40,829 bases of DNA, from contig JAFGIW010000132.1 in the NCBI GenBank assembly GCA_016929415.1, positions 1 through 40,829 on the forward strand. The letters are read 5' to 3'. Shown in pieces: positions 27,001 through 35,323 of the stretch. The position numbers and the translations under genes are program-made. Each line of letters begins with the position of its first letter. Position 1 is the stretch's first letter. This stretch comes from Chitinispirillaceae bacterium. GTDB lineage: Bacteria > Fibrobacterota > Chitinivibrionia > Chitinivibrionales > Chitinispirillaceae. The notes beneath the pieces are model-generated. The model was not told the DNA's origin. It saw only the letters and a program-made list of their open reading frames with translations, and made no database searches.

Positions 27001-29547
27001 AAAAATATCCATGCCTATTGCGATCTGCACAAGGGAATCGTCATGCACACCAACCATCAGAAAACAATCATCATCAACAGGAAAATCGCCTTTCTCGGCG
27101 GCATCGATCTCACCGATATCGACGGCGACCGGTTCGATACGCACGCGCATACGCCGAATAACCCGGTGAGAAATTACGATAAACCGGAGCGAAACTGGCA
27201 TGATATCCATATGAAAATAGTCAAAGCGTCGGACGACGATCCGCCGTGCGGCGTCGATTTCGTTTACGCGAATTTCCTCGGAAGATACAACTACGGGTAC
27301 CTTTACAACCCGGTAATGACGCCCGAAGATAAAATGCCCGAAGAACTCACGGGTGTTCAGCTCAATCCCGATATACCCCAGATGCGAAACGGTGACGTGA
27401 GCCTTGAAAAAGCGGAAAACGTGGAGAAGCTCCTCGTCGACGGAAGGGATACCAAAGATTACGTTCAACCGGGCGAATTGGGGTATGTCTATCCCGAGAA
27501 TGCCGATGATCAGAAGCTCACCTACCCGGTAGTACAGATCGTACGGTCGATGCCGTCGGGAAACGACGACAACTACCGCGATAACCAGAAACCGGATTGG
27601 AACAAAAATACCGAAGTGACGGATTACGAGTGTTCCGCGCGCGACACCTACATTCATGCGATCAAGGCGGCGGACAAATTCATTTACCTCGAAAACCAGT
27701 GGGTCGCGGACGAACGGATCTGGGAGGCGCTGGATCAGAAAGCCGAGGAGAAAAAGGATGATCCGGATTTCAGGATAACGCTCGTCATTCCGAAAAAGTT
27801 TCTCACCGCCGCCGGCTATGGACGCGACCAGGATAAAAACCTCGATGATGAGGTAGAGGGGCTTCACGAAAAACTGGGTGAACGCTTCGGCCTGTTCAGC
27901 ATACTTCAACCGGCCGGACAACATGATAAAAAGGCGACCCACGAGCATTATAAGGTTCCCCAATGCGTCTGGGAATACATGTACGTTCATTCAAAGATCA
28001 TGATCGTCGACGACGTCTGGGTACTGATCGGGTCGGCGAACGCGGGAGGCATTTCATTGACGGGAACGGGATTCAAGAGCGAGCCCGACGCCGAGCTCTC
28101 CGCCGCGATTCTTGATAAAAGGCAGAACTCGATCGTCACGGCGTTCAGAAAGGAACTGCTCGCAGAACATCTCGGTTCGGATTTCGGCGACTTCAAGAGC
28201 TGTCACGACGAGATGCGGAAACAGGCAATCAACCACAACTACGACGCGGAAAAAGAGAAAAAGGTTCATTTCAACGTCCTGTATTTTCCGCTGGTGAACA
28301 GAGTATCGTCGGGCAAGTGGAAATATCTCGACTGGCGGATCCTCTCGAAACAGGCCGAAATGCGCAAAGAAACTCCCAATGGGATGAATCAAACATACTA
28401 TAACCTGAGCGGCCCGCTTACCGTGCTTCACATGCTGGCATCAATGAACGGCTCCCGTTATAAAAAATTGGCGAACGACATCTTTTTCAACGCCAGATCC
28501 GAGGACTGCGATATCGACGTCTCCAATTCGGAGACCGACCTGCTCGATGAGCAGATTCCTCCGGATTTCCCAATACTGGAAATCGACTGGATGCTCGGAA
28601 GCGCCATGATGGACAGTGAGAACTGGTTCTGGGATTATGAGGGCGGCACGGATAAATCCGTTACGGGTGAATCCGTCGCGTCCTCCTGCTCCGACAGCGA
28701 CATGGAAGAATTCATGGAAAAGGTGATTCCGTGCAAGGAGGGGGTCACGTTGTACAGCTGCGACTTCTGGGGAGTGCTTGATGAAGCGGAAAAGGCGGAC
28801 AAGGCCCTCACCCATGATTCAAAATCCCCCGACGAAACCGCGGTTGCCGTAAAAGTCGCTCTGCCGATGTTTCTTGAAGAGAACAAGGCCGCACAAGAAC
28901 AAGACAAGGATAAGCCTTCGTATGACCGGGGCGATCCGAAATACTGGATAAGCTATCTGGCCGACGACAACCCTTTCCTGAAGTTGCAGCGGGACCGTAT
29001 CGCGGGATACCCGGGGGTCATTACCCCCTGGGATATCAAACATATATTGAGTGATACGGTTTTCATCAGATTAATGGAGCCCCTGGAATTTACCGAAGAC
29101 GCCGAAGGCAACAAAGACAGGGTTAAAATGACCTTCTGGTCGTGGGGAAAGATTTCGTCCCTCACCATGTCGATAGATACGTTCAAAAAGAATGTAAACG
29201 GCTTTTTCGTGGGTTTCCTGAGTAAAAACGCCAAGAAGGCATTCGACAACGCCGATGAAACCGTTTCGGGAGAATTAAAATTAAGTAACGGCTTTCGAAG
29301 GATATATATCCATAAAAGCATCAATGACACCGATGTCATTGTTACCTGTAAAAGCGGATCGATCCGGGTGGAAGTAAGCGCAAAACTGTACTCCTGGGAA
29401 GTCAAAGCGACGGAAACCGTGAGTGCCGGAAAAACGTTCTCCAAAAAAGTCGAGGAAATGGGGATCATGAAAGACCAGAGCACGCGAGTCAGAATTACCG
29501 GCCTGGCCGACAGCGTCTACACAATAAATATGAAAAGTACCGATTGA
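24097..29547 (+). CDS. 1816-aa multidomain effector-like protein: peptidoglycan hydrolase, M23-like, OmpA/PG-binding, phospholipase D
   Basis: This is the largest gene in the window, preceded by a strong AAAGGAGAA site and lacking a signal peptide. Domains in order: residues 45-190, a lysozyme-like hydrolase (I-P-W-Y at 55-58, likely catalytic E67 in H-Q-M-E-S, then H-L-H-N-G-D-P-L-T-A-R-T); 240-405, an M23-like fold with H250, H254, H331 and H399; 549-762, an OmpA-like peptidoglycan-anchoring domain (G-H-T-D at 599-602, N-R-R-V-E-I at 757-762) containing an inserted peptidoglycan-binding domain at about 659-685; a Cys cluster 773-785 and Pro/Glu linker 798-808; 820-1340, a phospholipase D domain with H987-x-K989 and H1298-x-K1300-x4-D1305 plus G-S-A-N. 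The last 470 residues are unassigned. An effector against cell wall and membranes is inferred. Confidence 0.8.
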   Translation: MAKKVEYSQELKDEYRRLFDTCVIKENKVAAADGIIEKMQGNKARYDSIEQDLGIPWYVVAAIHQMESGMSFSRHLHNGDPLTARTVHVPKGRPLTPDPPYTWEYSANDVLKYKLMDKWTDWSIEGVLFKLEGYNGWGYRLYHPDVLSAYLWSSSNHHTSGRYVADGKWSQTAISKRCGAAVILRRMVDEHIITIDGANAHSGAKGAYLFPVDLGKTLEPTADNVGVFHRHVEKDHDGGYYPLGANTTWHGGVHLRVSRGSAVCACADGEIVAAKLGETKETACGHYGSMNFILLRHTVSGSSLNRQFGADSNEKKFDDADRKELYSLYMHLNAESLDEASGKYPWLSGDPESGGGANADLVESLKSGEVVKVENIKVQAGDALWSSGEYGSDPAELIHWELFSPENLLPSFVQAVDDDEDTNMDSQKIFRLVDQDSGWFDDMENLTAEEVIRFYKNDPEAATLRKHSCKFVSEWALNLDVAIPQMKGRFLTIGLKDRMEPYMWWPPAKVKGVQLPESKHVWHYNPIQAIATLAGTKKKVRYLEVENSLFRFDSVAFLPDGHRDEKGAEEQEKVSGIPVLKEVLLHAAKNPGRKLLIAGHTDASGSDDYNFKLSLKRAQSVYYVLINEKDTWARNADEKHHDKDIQHVLKWAAGRRKWNCDPGDVDGKIGPKTKAAINNFRKAAGINESESFDVESWKIVFDLYQEELERIMQTDDEAKNAFAKRGELQWAYEGDNRVVGCGELFPKEEGKKESQVNRRVEILFFDAGDVPECMCENGACTKKKCRIYNKNEIIHIPIPPEPEPPEPVKEDPSEWFVPYLPVTGNNNITIYRDGESYCADLYDAINATKSGDEITLLGLHFAGHFHLKRPSGTKPNNYADAETLQDLLAKKSKLGVKIYLLVNVFWKNEGDIIKDYEKSRRDLDLWTWKLHRNPVDTIKDIITDSGLLAKYLKYTCNFFEYLKNHGEGKNIHAYCDLHKGIVMHTNHQKTIIINRKIAFLGGIDLTDIDGDRFDTHAHTPNNPVRNYDKPERNWHDIHMKIVKASDDDPPCGVDFVYANFLGRYNYGYLYNPVMTPEDKMPEELTGVQLNPDIPQMRNGDVSLEKAENVEKLLVDGRDTKDYVQPGELGYVYPENADDQKLTYPVVQIVRSMPSGNDDNYRDNQKPDWNKNTEVTDYECSARDTYIHAIKAADKFIYLENQWVADERIWEALDQKAEEKKDDPDFRITLVIPKKFLTAAGYGRDQDKNLDDEVEGLHEKLGERFGLFSILQPAGQHDKKATHEHYKVPQCVWEYMYVHSKIMIVDDVWVLIGSANAGGISLTGTGFKSEPDAELSAAILDKRQNSIVTAFRKELLAEHLGSDFGDFKSCHDEMRKQAINHNYDAEKEKKVHFNVLYFPLVNRVSSGKWKYLDWRILSKQAEMRKETPNGMNQTYYNLSGPLTVLHMLASMNGSRYKKLANDIFFNARSEDCDIDVSNSETDLLDEQIPPDFPILEIDWMLGSAMMDSENWFWDYEGGTDKSVTGESVASSCSDSDMEEFMEKVIPCKEGVTLYSCDFWGVLDEAEKADKALTHDSKSPDETAVAVKVALPMFLEENKAAQEQDKDKPSYDRGDPKYWISYLADDNPFLKLQRDRIAGYPGVITPWDIKHILSDTVFIRLMEPLEFTEDAEGNKDRVKMTFWSWGKISSLTMSIDTFKKNVNGFFVGFLSKNAKKAFDNADETVSGELKLSNGFRRIYIHKSINDTDVIVTCKSGSIRVEVSAKLYSWEVKATETVSAGKTFSKKVEEMGIMKDQSTRVRITGLADSVYTINMKSTD

Positions 29548-30107
29548 TAAAATATCAATTACGCAAGCGCCGCACTGCGAAAATCCGCTAGTGTTGGCAG
29601 AAGTATGAATTAAATGCTATAATAAAAGTGTCCATTCACTGAAAAAAAAACAGTACGCCGTTTCCGTTTTATCACCCGGATGATAGTAATTTGACTGTTC
29701 TACAGAGCAGGGATTTCACCGATCTTTTCGCTGTCACCTCCTGGTGGAGTACAAACGAAACGGACTTATCAACCGTAGTTATGTGTACAATTCAATTCAA
29801 GACCGTTACAAAAACAAGGCGGCGCCAACCCCTATGGGGCTTCCAATAGCGAAACATTGTATTATTAAGCAAAGAATGGGGAGAGACCTCGTGCTCCGCA
29901 CGAAGGGTTTTGGGAAACGATCCCGCGACGTGGGCGGAGTTGTTTACTCGACATCGATTTTCTTGGAACAGATACAAGGGCCGGAAATCAGAGTGTTCGG
30001 CAGGACAGCTGTAAAAAAAATATGATCAGATATAACTGAACAGCATTTCCAACTTTACGGAAAATGAATTGTTGAAAGACGGTCATATGAAAACAGGGGA
30101 AATCATT
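29548..30107. other. Intergenic region with promoter, small hairpin and doubtful ORF
   Basis: A sigma-70-like promoter lies at 29594-29623. A short perfect hairpin with 6-bp arms and a TCC loop lies at 29889-29903. An open frame from GTG 29744 to 30025 would encode a 93-residue basic peptide, but it lacks a ribosome-binding site and matches nothing I know. The region may be a 5' leader, a small RNA locus or decayed DNA. Confidence 0.4.
29594..29623 (+). promoter_or_regulatory. Sigma-70-like promoter
   Basis: TTGGCA at 29594-29599 and a perfect TATAAT at 29618-29623 are separated by 18 bp. The -35 differs from TTGACA at one position. Transcription would run rightwards toward the frameshifted lipoprotein gene, giving a leader of nearly 480 nt. 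Confidence 0.55.
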
Positions 30108-31737
30108 ATGCTGCTGTTGAAAAAATGGATACTAACCGGCGTTGTTTTGCTTGGATGTATTACCGTCGTTCAGTGCAACCGGTCATCATCACCGGCATCA
30201 TCGGAAGAGGTCGAACCGGAAAACTCCGGTACTGCGCGGATCACCGTTGTACTGGGTAAAACAGCCAGTCCTGGAGAGCTGCGACGTTCATTTGTCGAAC
30301 GGTGTATTCTGACTCTGACGGCGCAGGAGCACGACACTATTCGTGATACCATTGTGCCGAAGAGTGACGATGATACCGTTATCAACACTACCCGCGACAA
30401 TCTTGATGAATCGGTCGACTGGACACTCGCGGCGGCCTCGTATGACCATCTGGATTCAGTTATTCACAAAGGTTCTGTCGAATTCACCATCAAAGCCGCT
30501 GACACCGTTGATAGCCGATCTGAGCAAGGCGTTCGAATTTGGTACTGAATATACGGTTACACTGGATGTCTCAGATCCGGATGGAGACAGTATCACCCTG
30601 TTGTTACTCGAAAAGCCTGGTGGTATGACACTGGAAGGTACAGTAATTCAATGGAAACCTGAATACGGAAATGTCGGTATCCATACCGTCAAGGTAGTCG
30701 CCGACGATGGAAGGCTTGCCTATGATACATTGCAGTGGACGGTCACGGTACAGCCGAATAATTTTTTCACCGATATCACCTACAATCCTCTGATTACCGG
30801 AGCAGTGCCGTTCAATACCGAGGTGTACAGATTTCATTTTCAGGGAACCGCGGATGATGCCGTCAATATGCTGCTGAAACTGGAAAGTTATACCGGAACT
30901 ACCATACGGTTCACTGATCCCTCTGATGAAGTTTTCAGTGTTACTGACGCCAAAGCACTCAATGGCTATCAGATAAGAAATCCGAAACCGCTTTGGACGA
31001 CGGGAACCTATACGATGACAATAACGCGCGATTCGCACTGGAAGGAACATCCGTTCTCATTTGTCTTGTATTCCCGCGCGAAGATGTTCGCCGAAAGCCC
31101 TGTGGTACAATTCGGTACCCGTTTTTATGACACGATTGCCACCGGGCTGGAGATGTCTTCGTACCGGATGGAAGCGACCGGGGGGGATCAACTCTGTCTG
31201 ACCGCGTACACCGGAGAACGACATGAAATCGAAATCGGTCTTGTTGACGAGGCGCATACCGCGGTAAAACTGAATACCCTTTTCAAGCGCATGGCCATAT
31301 CGTATCATGATACCATCGGTATCCCGTCAACAGGTTCATATCTTCTTATCGCACGGTCAATCGACACTGCGGGTGCCGGCGAAATCTCTCTTGCCGTCAA
31401 CTCACGGATGGCGCAACGCGGGGGCGGTCCGGAGCTTGTATACGGTACGCCGCATTCGGACAGCATTCTCAATCCGGTTCAGATCAACTCGTATACGTTC
31501 AACGGTACGCAGAATGACTCCATAACCCTGTTCGCTCAGTGTGACAGTGGTTTATCGGCACTGGTGACACTGTATGATCCGTCATTTCTCATTGTGCTGC
31601 CGGAAAAGAGGTTTACCGCAACGGGATCCAATTCGACACTGGTGCTTCCGGCGACAGGCACATACCTTGTCCAGATACGTACGGAAAGCAGCGTCATGCC
31701 GGTACCGTATCAGGTGCGGGTTTCGGATGAGAGCTGA
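30108..31737 (+). pseudogene. Frameshifted lipoprotein with cadherin-like and beta-sandwich domains
   Basis: Two reading frames together give one sensible protein. The first frame starts at ATG 30108 (AGGGGA 7 bp upstream), encodes a lipoprotein signal ending L-L-G-C or V-V-Q-C, then an acidic linker and a beta domain, and stops at 30548. The second frame continues from about 30500 with P-L-I-A-D-L-S-K-A-F-E-F-G and a cadherin/Ig-like domain (V-S-D-P-D-G-D, then V-I-Q-W-K-P). Two or three beta-sandwich modules like prepeptidase C-terminal domains follow, ending at 31737. The switch point is around 30500-30515. A deletion or single-base indel, real or from assembly, is the simplest reason. The intact form would be an outer-membrane-anchored surface protein of unknown role. 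Confidence 0.7.
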
Positions 31738-31804
31738 AAACGGCGGGTGGAACCGGAGTATCCGGTCCGTATGGGAGAATGCATGGTATGAAAGAGAGAT
31801 GATC

Positions 31805-33046
31805 ATGAGAATGTGTCTGCTGCTGTGCATGGTGGCTGCGGTGAGCCAGGCGCAGTTTTACCGGGCAAGAATATATGACGACAGCGTGGTGTATCATCCG
31901 AAAGATAACATCACCGCATCGGACGGCAGTTGCCTTATCGTTGGTGGTGTGGTGCCGGACAGTACGGATTCCGGTGATGTGTTCATCATGAAAGTCTCCC
32001 GCTGCGGTGATAAGATGTGGACAAAACGGTACGGGGGGGAAGGGCGCGATGGAGCGGTTGGTATAGAAGCAACGCAAGACGGAAATTTCCTGATTGCCGG
32101 GAACACCTCTTCGGGAACCGGTGGAATACAACGCATCTATCTTTTGAAAATTACCACTGAGGGTGATACACTCTGGACCCGCACCGCAAGTACCGGAAGC
32201 AGTTCTGAAATTCTCAATATGTCAACACATTCCGACGGAACCTTTCTGCTCTGCGGCAGAACCGGCAGGATGGACGGCGGCAGTGACGATATGCTGATCT
32301 GCAATGCGGATGGTAAGGGCGACACGTTATGGACCAGAACCTTCGGCGATTCCGCGCGATGGGATCAGGCGCATGTGACTGCAACCACCTCGATAGGAAA
32401 CATTCTCGTCGGCGGGAGCAGAGCGGATACGGGAGGGTATATGATCATCGAACCCTCAGGTTCCGCGTGGTGGGAAACACGATGGGGTAGCCCATCGTAT
32501 ATTCTTCCTCTTGAAGGTGGACAGTATCTGATTACCAGAAACTGGTACGGCGATTTTTCGGGAGATATATCTGTCATAAATATTTCTGCGATGCTTCAGA
32601 ACCGGGTGTGGTCCCTGGATCATAAGGAGGATTTTCCGATTGCTGCGGGGCCGCTTGTCAGGTCCGGTGACAATGCGTTTTATCAGTTCGCGATACGAAT
32701 GAGTTATTCCATCGGTATCGTGATGAAAGTGGGGCACGACGGTAAAAAATTATGGGAAAAAACATTTCCGGTGGATAATCTACATCGGATTATCGCGATT
32801 ACCCGGCTTGCAGACGGCAATTATATGCTTTGTGGAGAAAATAATAGTGACAACGGCACCTGGGCCGTTTCGCTGACGCTTTTTATTGACGATCAGTATG
32901 CCTGGAAAAACCTGCCGTTCACCTTTTAAATTCCTGTTGCCGGTGATTCTCTCTTGTATACCTACACACCATTGCTTGTTCCGGCCGGAATGACGGTAAG
33001 TGCCGGTGGAACGGTGTGGAATGGGAATCCGTCGGGACAGGGGTGA
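31805..33046 (+). pseudogene. Secreted beta-propeller protein with premature in-frame TAA
   Basis: A signal peptide (M-R-M-C-L-L-L-C-M-V-A-A, cleavage near S-Q-A) is followed by about 350 residues of propeller-like repeats of the form G-x-G-R-D-G-A-V-G-I-E-A-T-Q-D-G-N-F-L-I-A-G-N-T and D-T-L-W-T-R-T. The frame stops at TAA 32927-32929. It then stays open in the same frame for 38 codons that look like the natural continuation (P-V-A-G-D-S-L, P-A-G-M-T-V-S-A-G-G), a module common after such propellers. The TAA may have arisen from a Lys codon. The ATG at 31805 is chosen, with a second ATG at 31799. The function is unknown; it is probably a secreted or surface protein. Confidence 0.6.
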
Positions 33047-33423
33047 ATCAACCGGTGACTCTTCTCGCTATTCATGATTCCCTGCTGTACATGGTAGGAA
33101 AATTCACTGTGGCGGGTGATAAGGCGTCACCGAATATTGCTGCACTTAACATTCATACGGTAAATACTGCGAAAATATGGAATCGGTCAACAGAAAAGAT
33201 ACCAGCCCTCCCGGTCGGTTTCCGGATATTCCAATCGGTACTCGAAATTGACAAACTACAGCATAACGATCATGTATCACTCTACACACTATCGGGACGC
33301 TGTGTACGGAAAGTCACCGGCAGGTCAAAGGTCAGCCTTTCCGGTCTTGCATCGCAACCGCTTGTTGTTGAGATCTATCGAACCGATAAGCGTATTTCCA
33401 CAGACAAAATCATGATCCATTGA
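32998..33423 (+). pseudogene. Remnant of another secreted repeat protein with sorting-like C-terminus
   Basis: This fragment is in a different frame from the preceding propeller and overlaps its tail. It begins mid-domain with W-N-G-V-E-W-E-S-V-G-T-G-V-N and L-L-Y-M-V-G-K-F-T-V-A-G, a repeat type seen in secreted 'x-G-G-x-F-x-x-A-G' proteins. It ends with a short sorting-like domain, V-S-L-Y-T-L-S-G-R-C-V-R-K-V. No start codon with a ribosome-binding site is present; GTG 33016 is the first possible one. I read it as the 3' end of a gene joined by deletion to the upstream propeller gene. Confidence 0.55.
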
Positions 33424-33443
33424 ATGAAATTCAGGAAAATGTA

Positions 33444-33485
33444 ATCAGGACAGGTTAAAATAAACTCTCCTGATCAAGTTTTTTT
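33444..33485 (+). terminator. Intrinsic terminator candidate
   Basis: ATCAGGA at 33444-33450 pairs with TCCTGAT at 33468-33474, followed after CAAG by a run of seven T. It lies 20 bp after the stop of the remnant ending at 33423, so it would terminate rightward transcription of this cluster. Confidence 0.55.
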
Positions 33486-33553
33486 GAAATGGACATTCAA
33501 CCGTGGTCGCTGACGGTGAGCAGTTCGGCTGAACACGCCTACAAGACCAGCAA

Positions 33554-34807
33554 TTACCGCCTGCCGTTGTGCATTCCGACGACACTGCTGCGGATGCGGT
33601 TTCCGGATATTGTGATATACACTCCCCGGTACCTCTTCCTGACGTTCTGCGACAGAACCCTCCCATCAAGGGAGTACATGACCGTGCGCCCCGCAGCAGG
33701 CTGCGGCTTAACCATGTTTCTCAACCTGACAACAGGTGTTGACTTGTCGTATTTCCATACACCGTCAACTGTTGCTGCATAGATGATGTATTCGCCTGAA
33801 ACGTTCATCACTTCGACCGCAAACGTTTTCATATTGAACCGCCGGTTCCATGCTCCCGAGGCTGACGTCTGCAGTGACTTCAGATATACCCCGCTATCGG
33901 TCGCCGCATAAATATCCGGCGGCATTCCCGAGGTATTCATTCTTTCGAGGCACATATCCCGTATCGGCATCTCCAGCTGCGGAGTACGTGAATGCCAGCA
34001 GCCGGTATCAAAATCAACTCCATGGAAAACGCCTTTTGATGTTCCTGCATAAATTGTTATGAATGTGTCGGCTGCAAGTGAGTATACATCCCCCTCACTA
34101 CAGGTGCACCCCTGAATACACTGGTTGTCCGGCCATACTCGACCGTTTTTCGATCCGAAAATCACATTACCTCCGGAACCGTTACCTGCCGTTGCAGCGG
34201 CCCCTGCAGCGAAACCTTCACCGGCAGGCCACGAAGTAATCGAAGTAAAAACCGAACCGGAAGCCGGGCGCACCGGCCCCGAACCGCTTGAGCATGGCCA
34301 CCATGTTCCGTATGCGACTTTCGAACGATACACCCCCGAGGCAGTAACCGCACACAATGCACTGTCACTTTCCGCAATACCAATCACTGTTTCCGTGGAA
34401 TTGAGCGGCGTTTTTCTCCATATCGGTAATGACGAAAAGTACATCGAGGCGCCGTAAAGGCCACTGTCCGATCCGGCCAGTACTGTCGCGCCGTCTTCCG
34501 AAACCAGCAATGAATGAATGTTCCCGACAGGCCGGTCATCCGGTGAATCATGAAACGGAAACTGATACATCGAATCATCTGGTCCGGAAATCATGAACAC
34601 ACCGCTGTCATCCACCGGGACATATACAGCCTGACGATCGCGCATGACATCACGGCCCACGGCAAGCGCCCGTATCTCCTTTCCGACAAAACCAACCCTC
34701 TTCCAGCCGCCGGAAACCGAAGTCGCACAAACGGTTATGATCATGACAAGAAACCATGCCGGAATTTTTCGATATGGTAACGGAAATAAATGAAAACAGC
34801 GTATCAT
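33554..34807 (-). CDS. Secreted beta-propeller (BNR/WD40-like) protein with C-terminal sorting-like domain
   Basis: The 417-residue protein has a signal peptide (Y-R-K-I-P-A-W-F-L-V-M then a hydrophobic run, cleavage near S-V-S-G). Five to seven propeller-like repeats follow with the pattern I-Y-A-A-T-D-S-G-V-Y, V-L-A-G-S-D-S-G-L-Y and I-Y-A-G-T-S-K-G-V-F. They resemble the blades of photosynthesis-stability-factor-like or sialidase-type propellers. The last 50 residues (V-M-Y-S-L-D-G-R-V-L and R-G-V-Y-I-T-I) are a short sorting-type module, somewhat truncated against others in the window. The start at 34807 has G-rich sequence GGGGGCAGGGA directly upstream. The substrate is unknown. The gene is intact in contrast to its neighbours. 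Confidence 0.65.
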   Translation of the reverse strand: MIRCFHLFPLPYRKIPAWFLVMIITVCATSVSGGWKRVGFVGKEIRALAVGRDVMRDRQAVYVPVDDSGVFMISGPDDSMYQFPFHDSPDDRPVGNIHSLLVSEDGATVLAGSDSGLYGASMYFSSLPIWRKTPLNSTETVIGIAESDSALCAVTASGVYRSKVAYGTWWPCSSGSGPVRPASGSVFTSITSWPAGEGFAAGAAATAGNGSGGNVIFGSKNGRVWPDNQCIQGCTCSEGDVYSLAADTFITIYAGTSKGVFHGVDFDTGCWHSRTPQLEMPIRDMCLERMNTSGMPPDIYAATDSGVYLKSLQTSASGAWNRRFNMKTFAVEVMNVSGEYIIYAATVDGVWKYDKSTPVVRLRNMVKPQPAAGRTVMYSLDGRVLSQNVRKRYRGVYITISGNRIRSSVVGMHNGRR

Positions 34808-35229
34808 TCCCTGCCCCCGTTTCGCAATATATTGAAAGATGATCATGCTCCGCTGAATACTACTTTTAATATACTTTCAATTATATGATAATGTCGGCAT
34901 TGCCGGAAAAAACTGTTGTCTACAGACATCACTCCGACGATTTCCTTGCATTCCTGAGCATTTCTTCAAGTGTGGCTTTACCTGCGGAGTCAGGTTGTGA
35001 TGTTCAAGTGCGTATCTTCAGTACGTTTGTATCAGTCCATTCAAGACACGCCTTCGCTATATAGCCGCAGTTTGTTTAATACTCCTAAATAAACCCTCTC
35101 ATTTTTATTTGTTCTATCCGTTAAATTCTACGCCATTGCGGCATGTGGAGAGATACACCTCCCAGAGCACCGCCGCATGAGATACCGTTGCAACCTCAGT
35201 CTGCCGGACCAACTCTCGAGTTTGAATTT
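34808..35229. other. Intergenic region, no gene recognised
   Basis: No protein-like reading frame longer than about 60 codons is convincing here. A minus-strand stretch near 34,990-35,080 reads like a short protein remnant but cannot be assigned. The region lies between the propeller gene and the 3' end of the group II intron and may include sequence displaced by intron insertion. Confidence 0.35.
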
Positions 35230-35308
35230 TTTCCGGGTAGAAACGGGTGATTGCTCACCCGAAGCCCCCACAGACCCGTACGAGCACGATTAATGCATAC
35301 GGTTCCTC
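35230..35308 (-). ncRNA. Group II intron 3' end, domain V/VI-like RNA
   Basis: On the minus strand, directly after the reverse-transcriptase stop, GAACCGTA pairs with TACGGGTC across a 33-nt segment (about 35273-35306) with a CG bulge before the 3' arm, as in group II domain V. A 7-bp hairpin, CGGGTGA/TCACCCG at 35244-35261, follows as a domain VI candidate. The upper stem of domain V is weaker than usual. The exact 3' splice site cannot be set but should be near 35,233. Confidence 0.55.
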
Positions 35309-35323
35309 GAAGATGTGGATTCA

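Noticed and set aside
26182-27990. A 602-codon open frame on the minus strand
   Set aside because: It is antisense to the effector gene, including the first PLD motif, and reads as biased low-complexity V/I/R/F sequence without family patterns.
22679-29547. A complete type VI or phage-tail-like secretion system
   Set aside because: No sheath, tube, spike or baseplate gene is encoded in the window. Only a possible cargo and partners are seen.
29744-30025. A 93-codon frame starting with GTG
   Set aside because: There is no ribosome-binding site, no recognisable family and a low-quality composition. It is noted only as part of the intergenic description.
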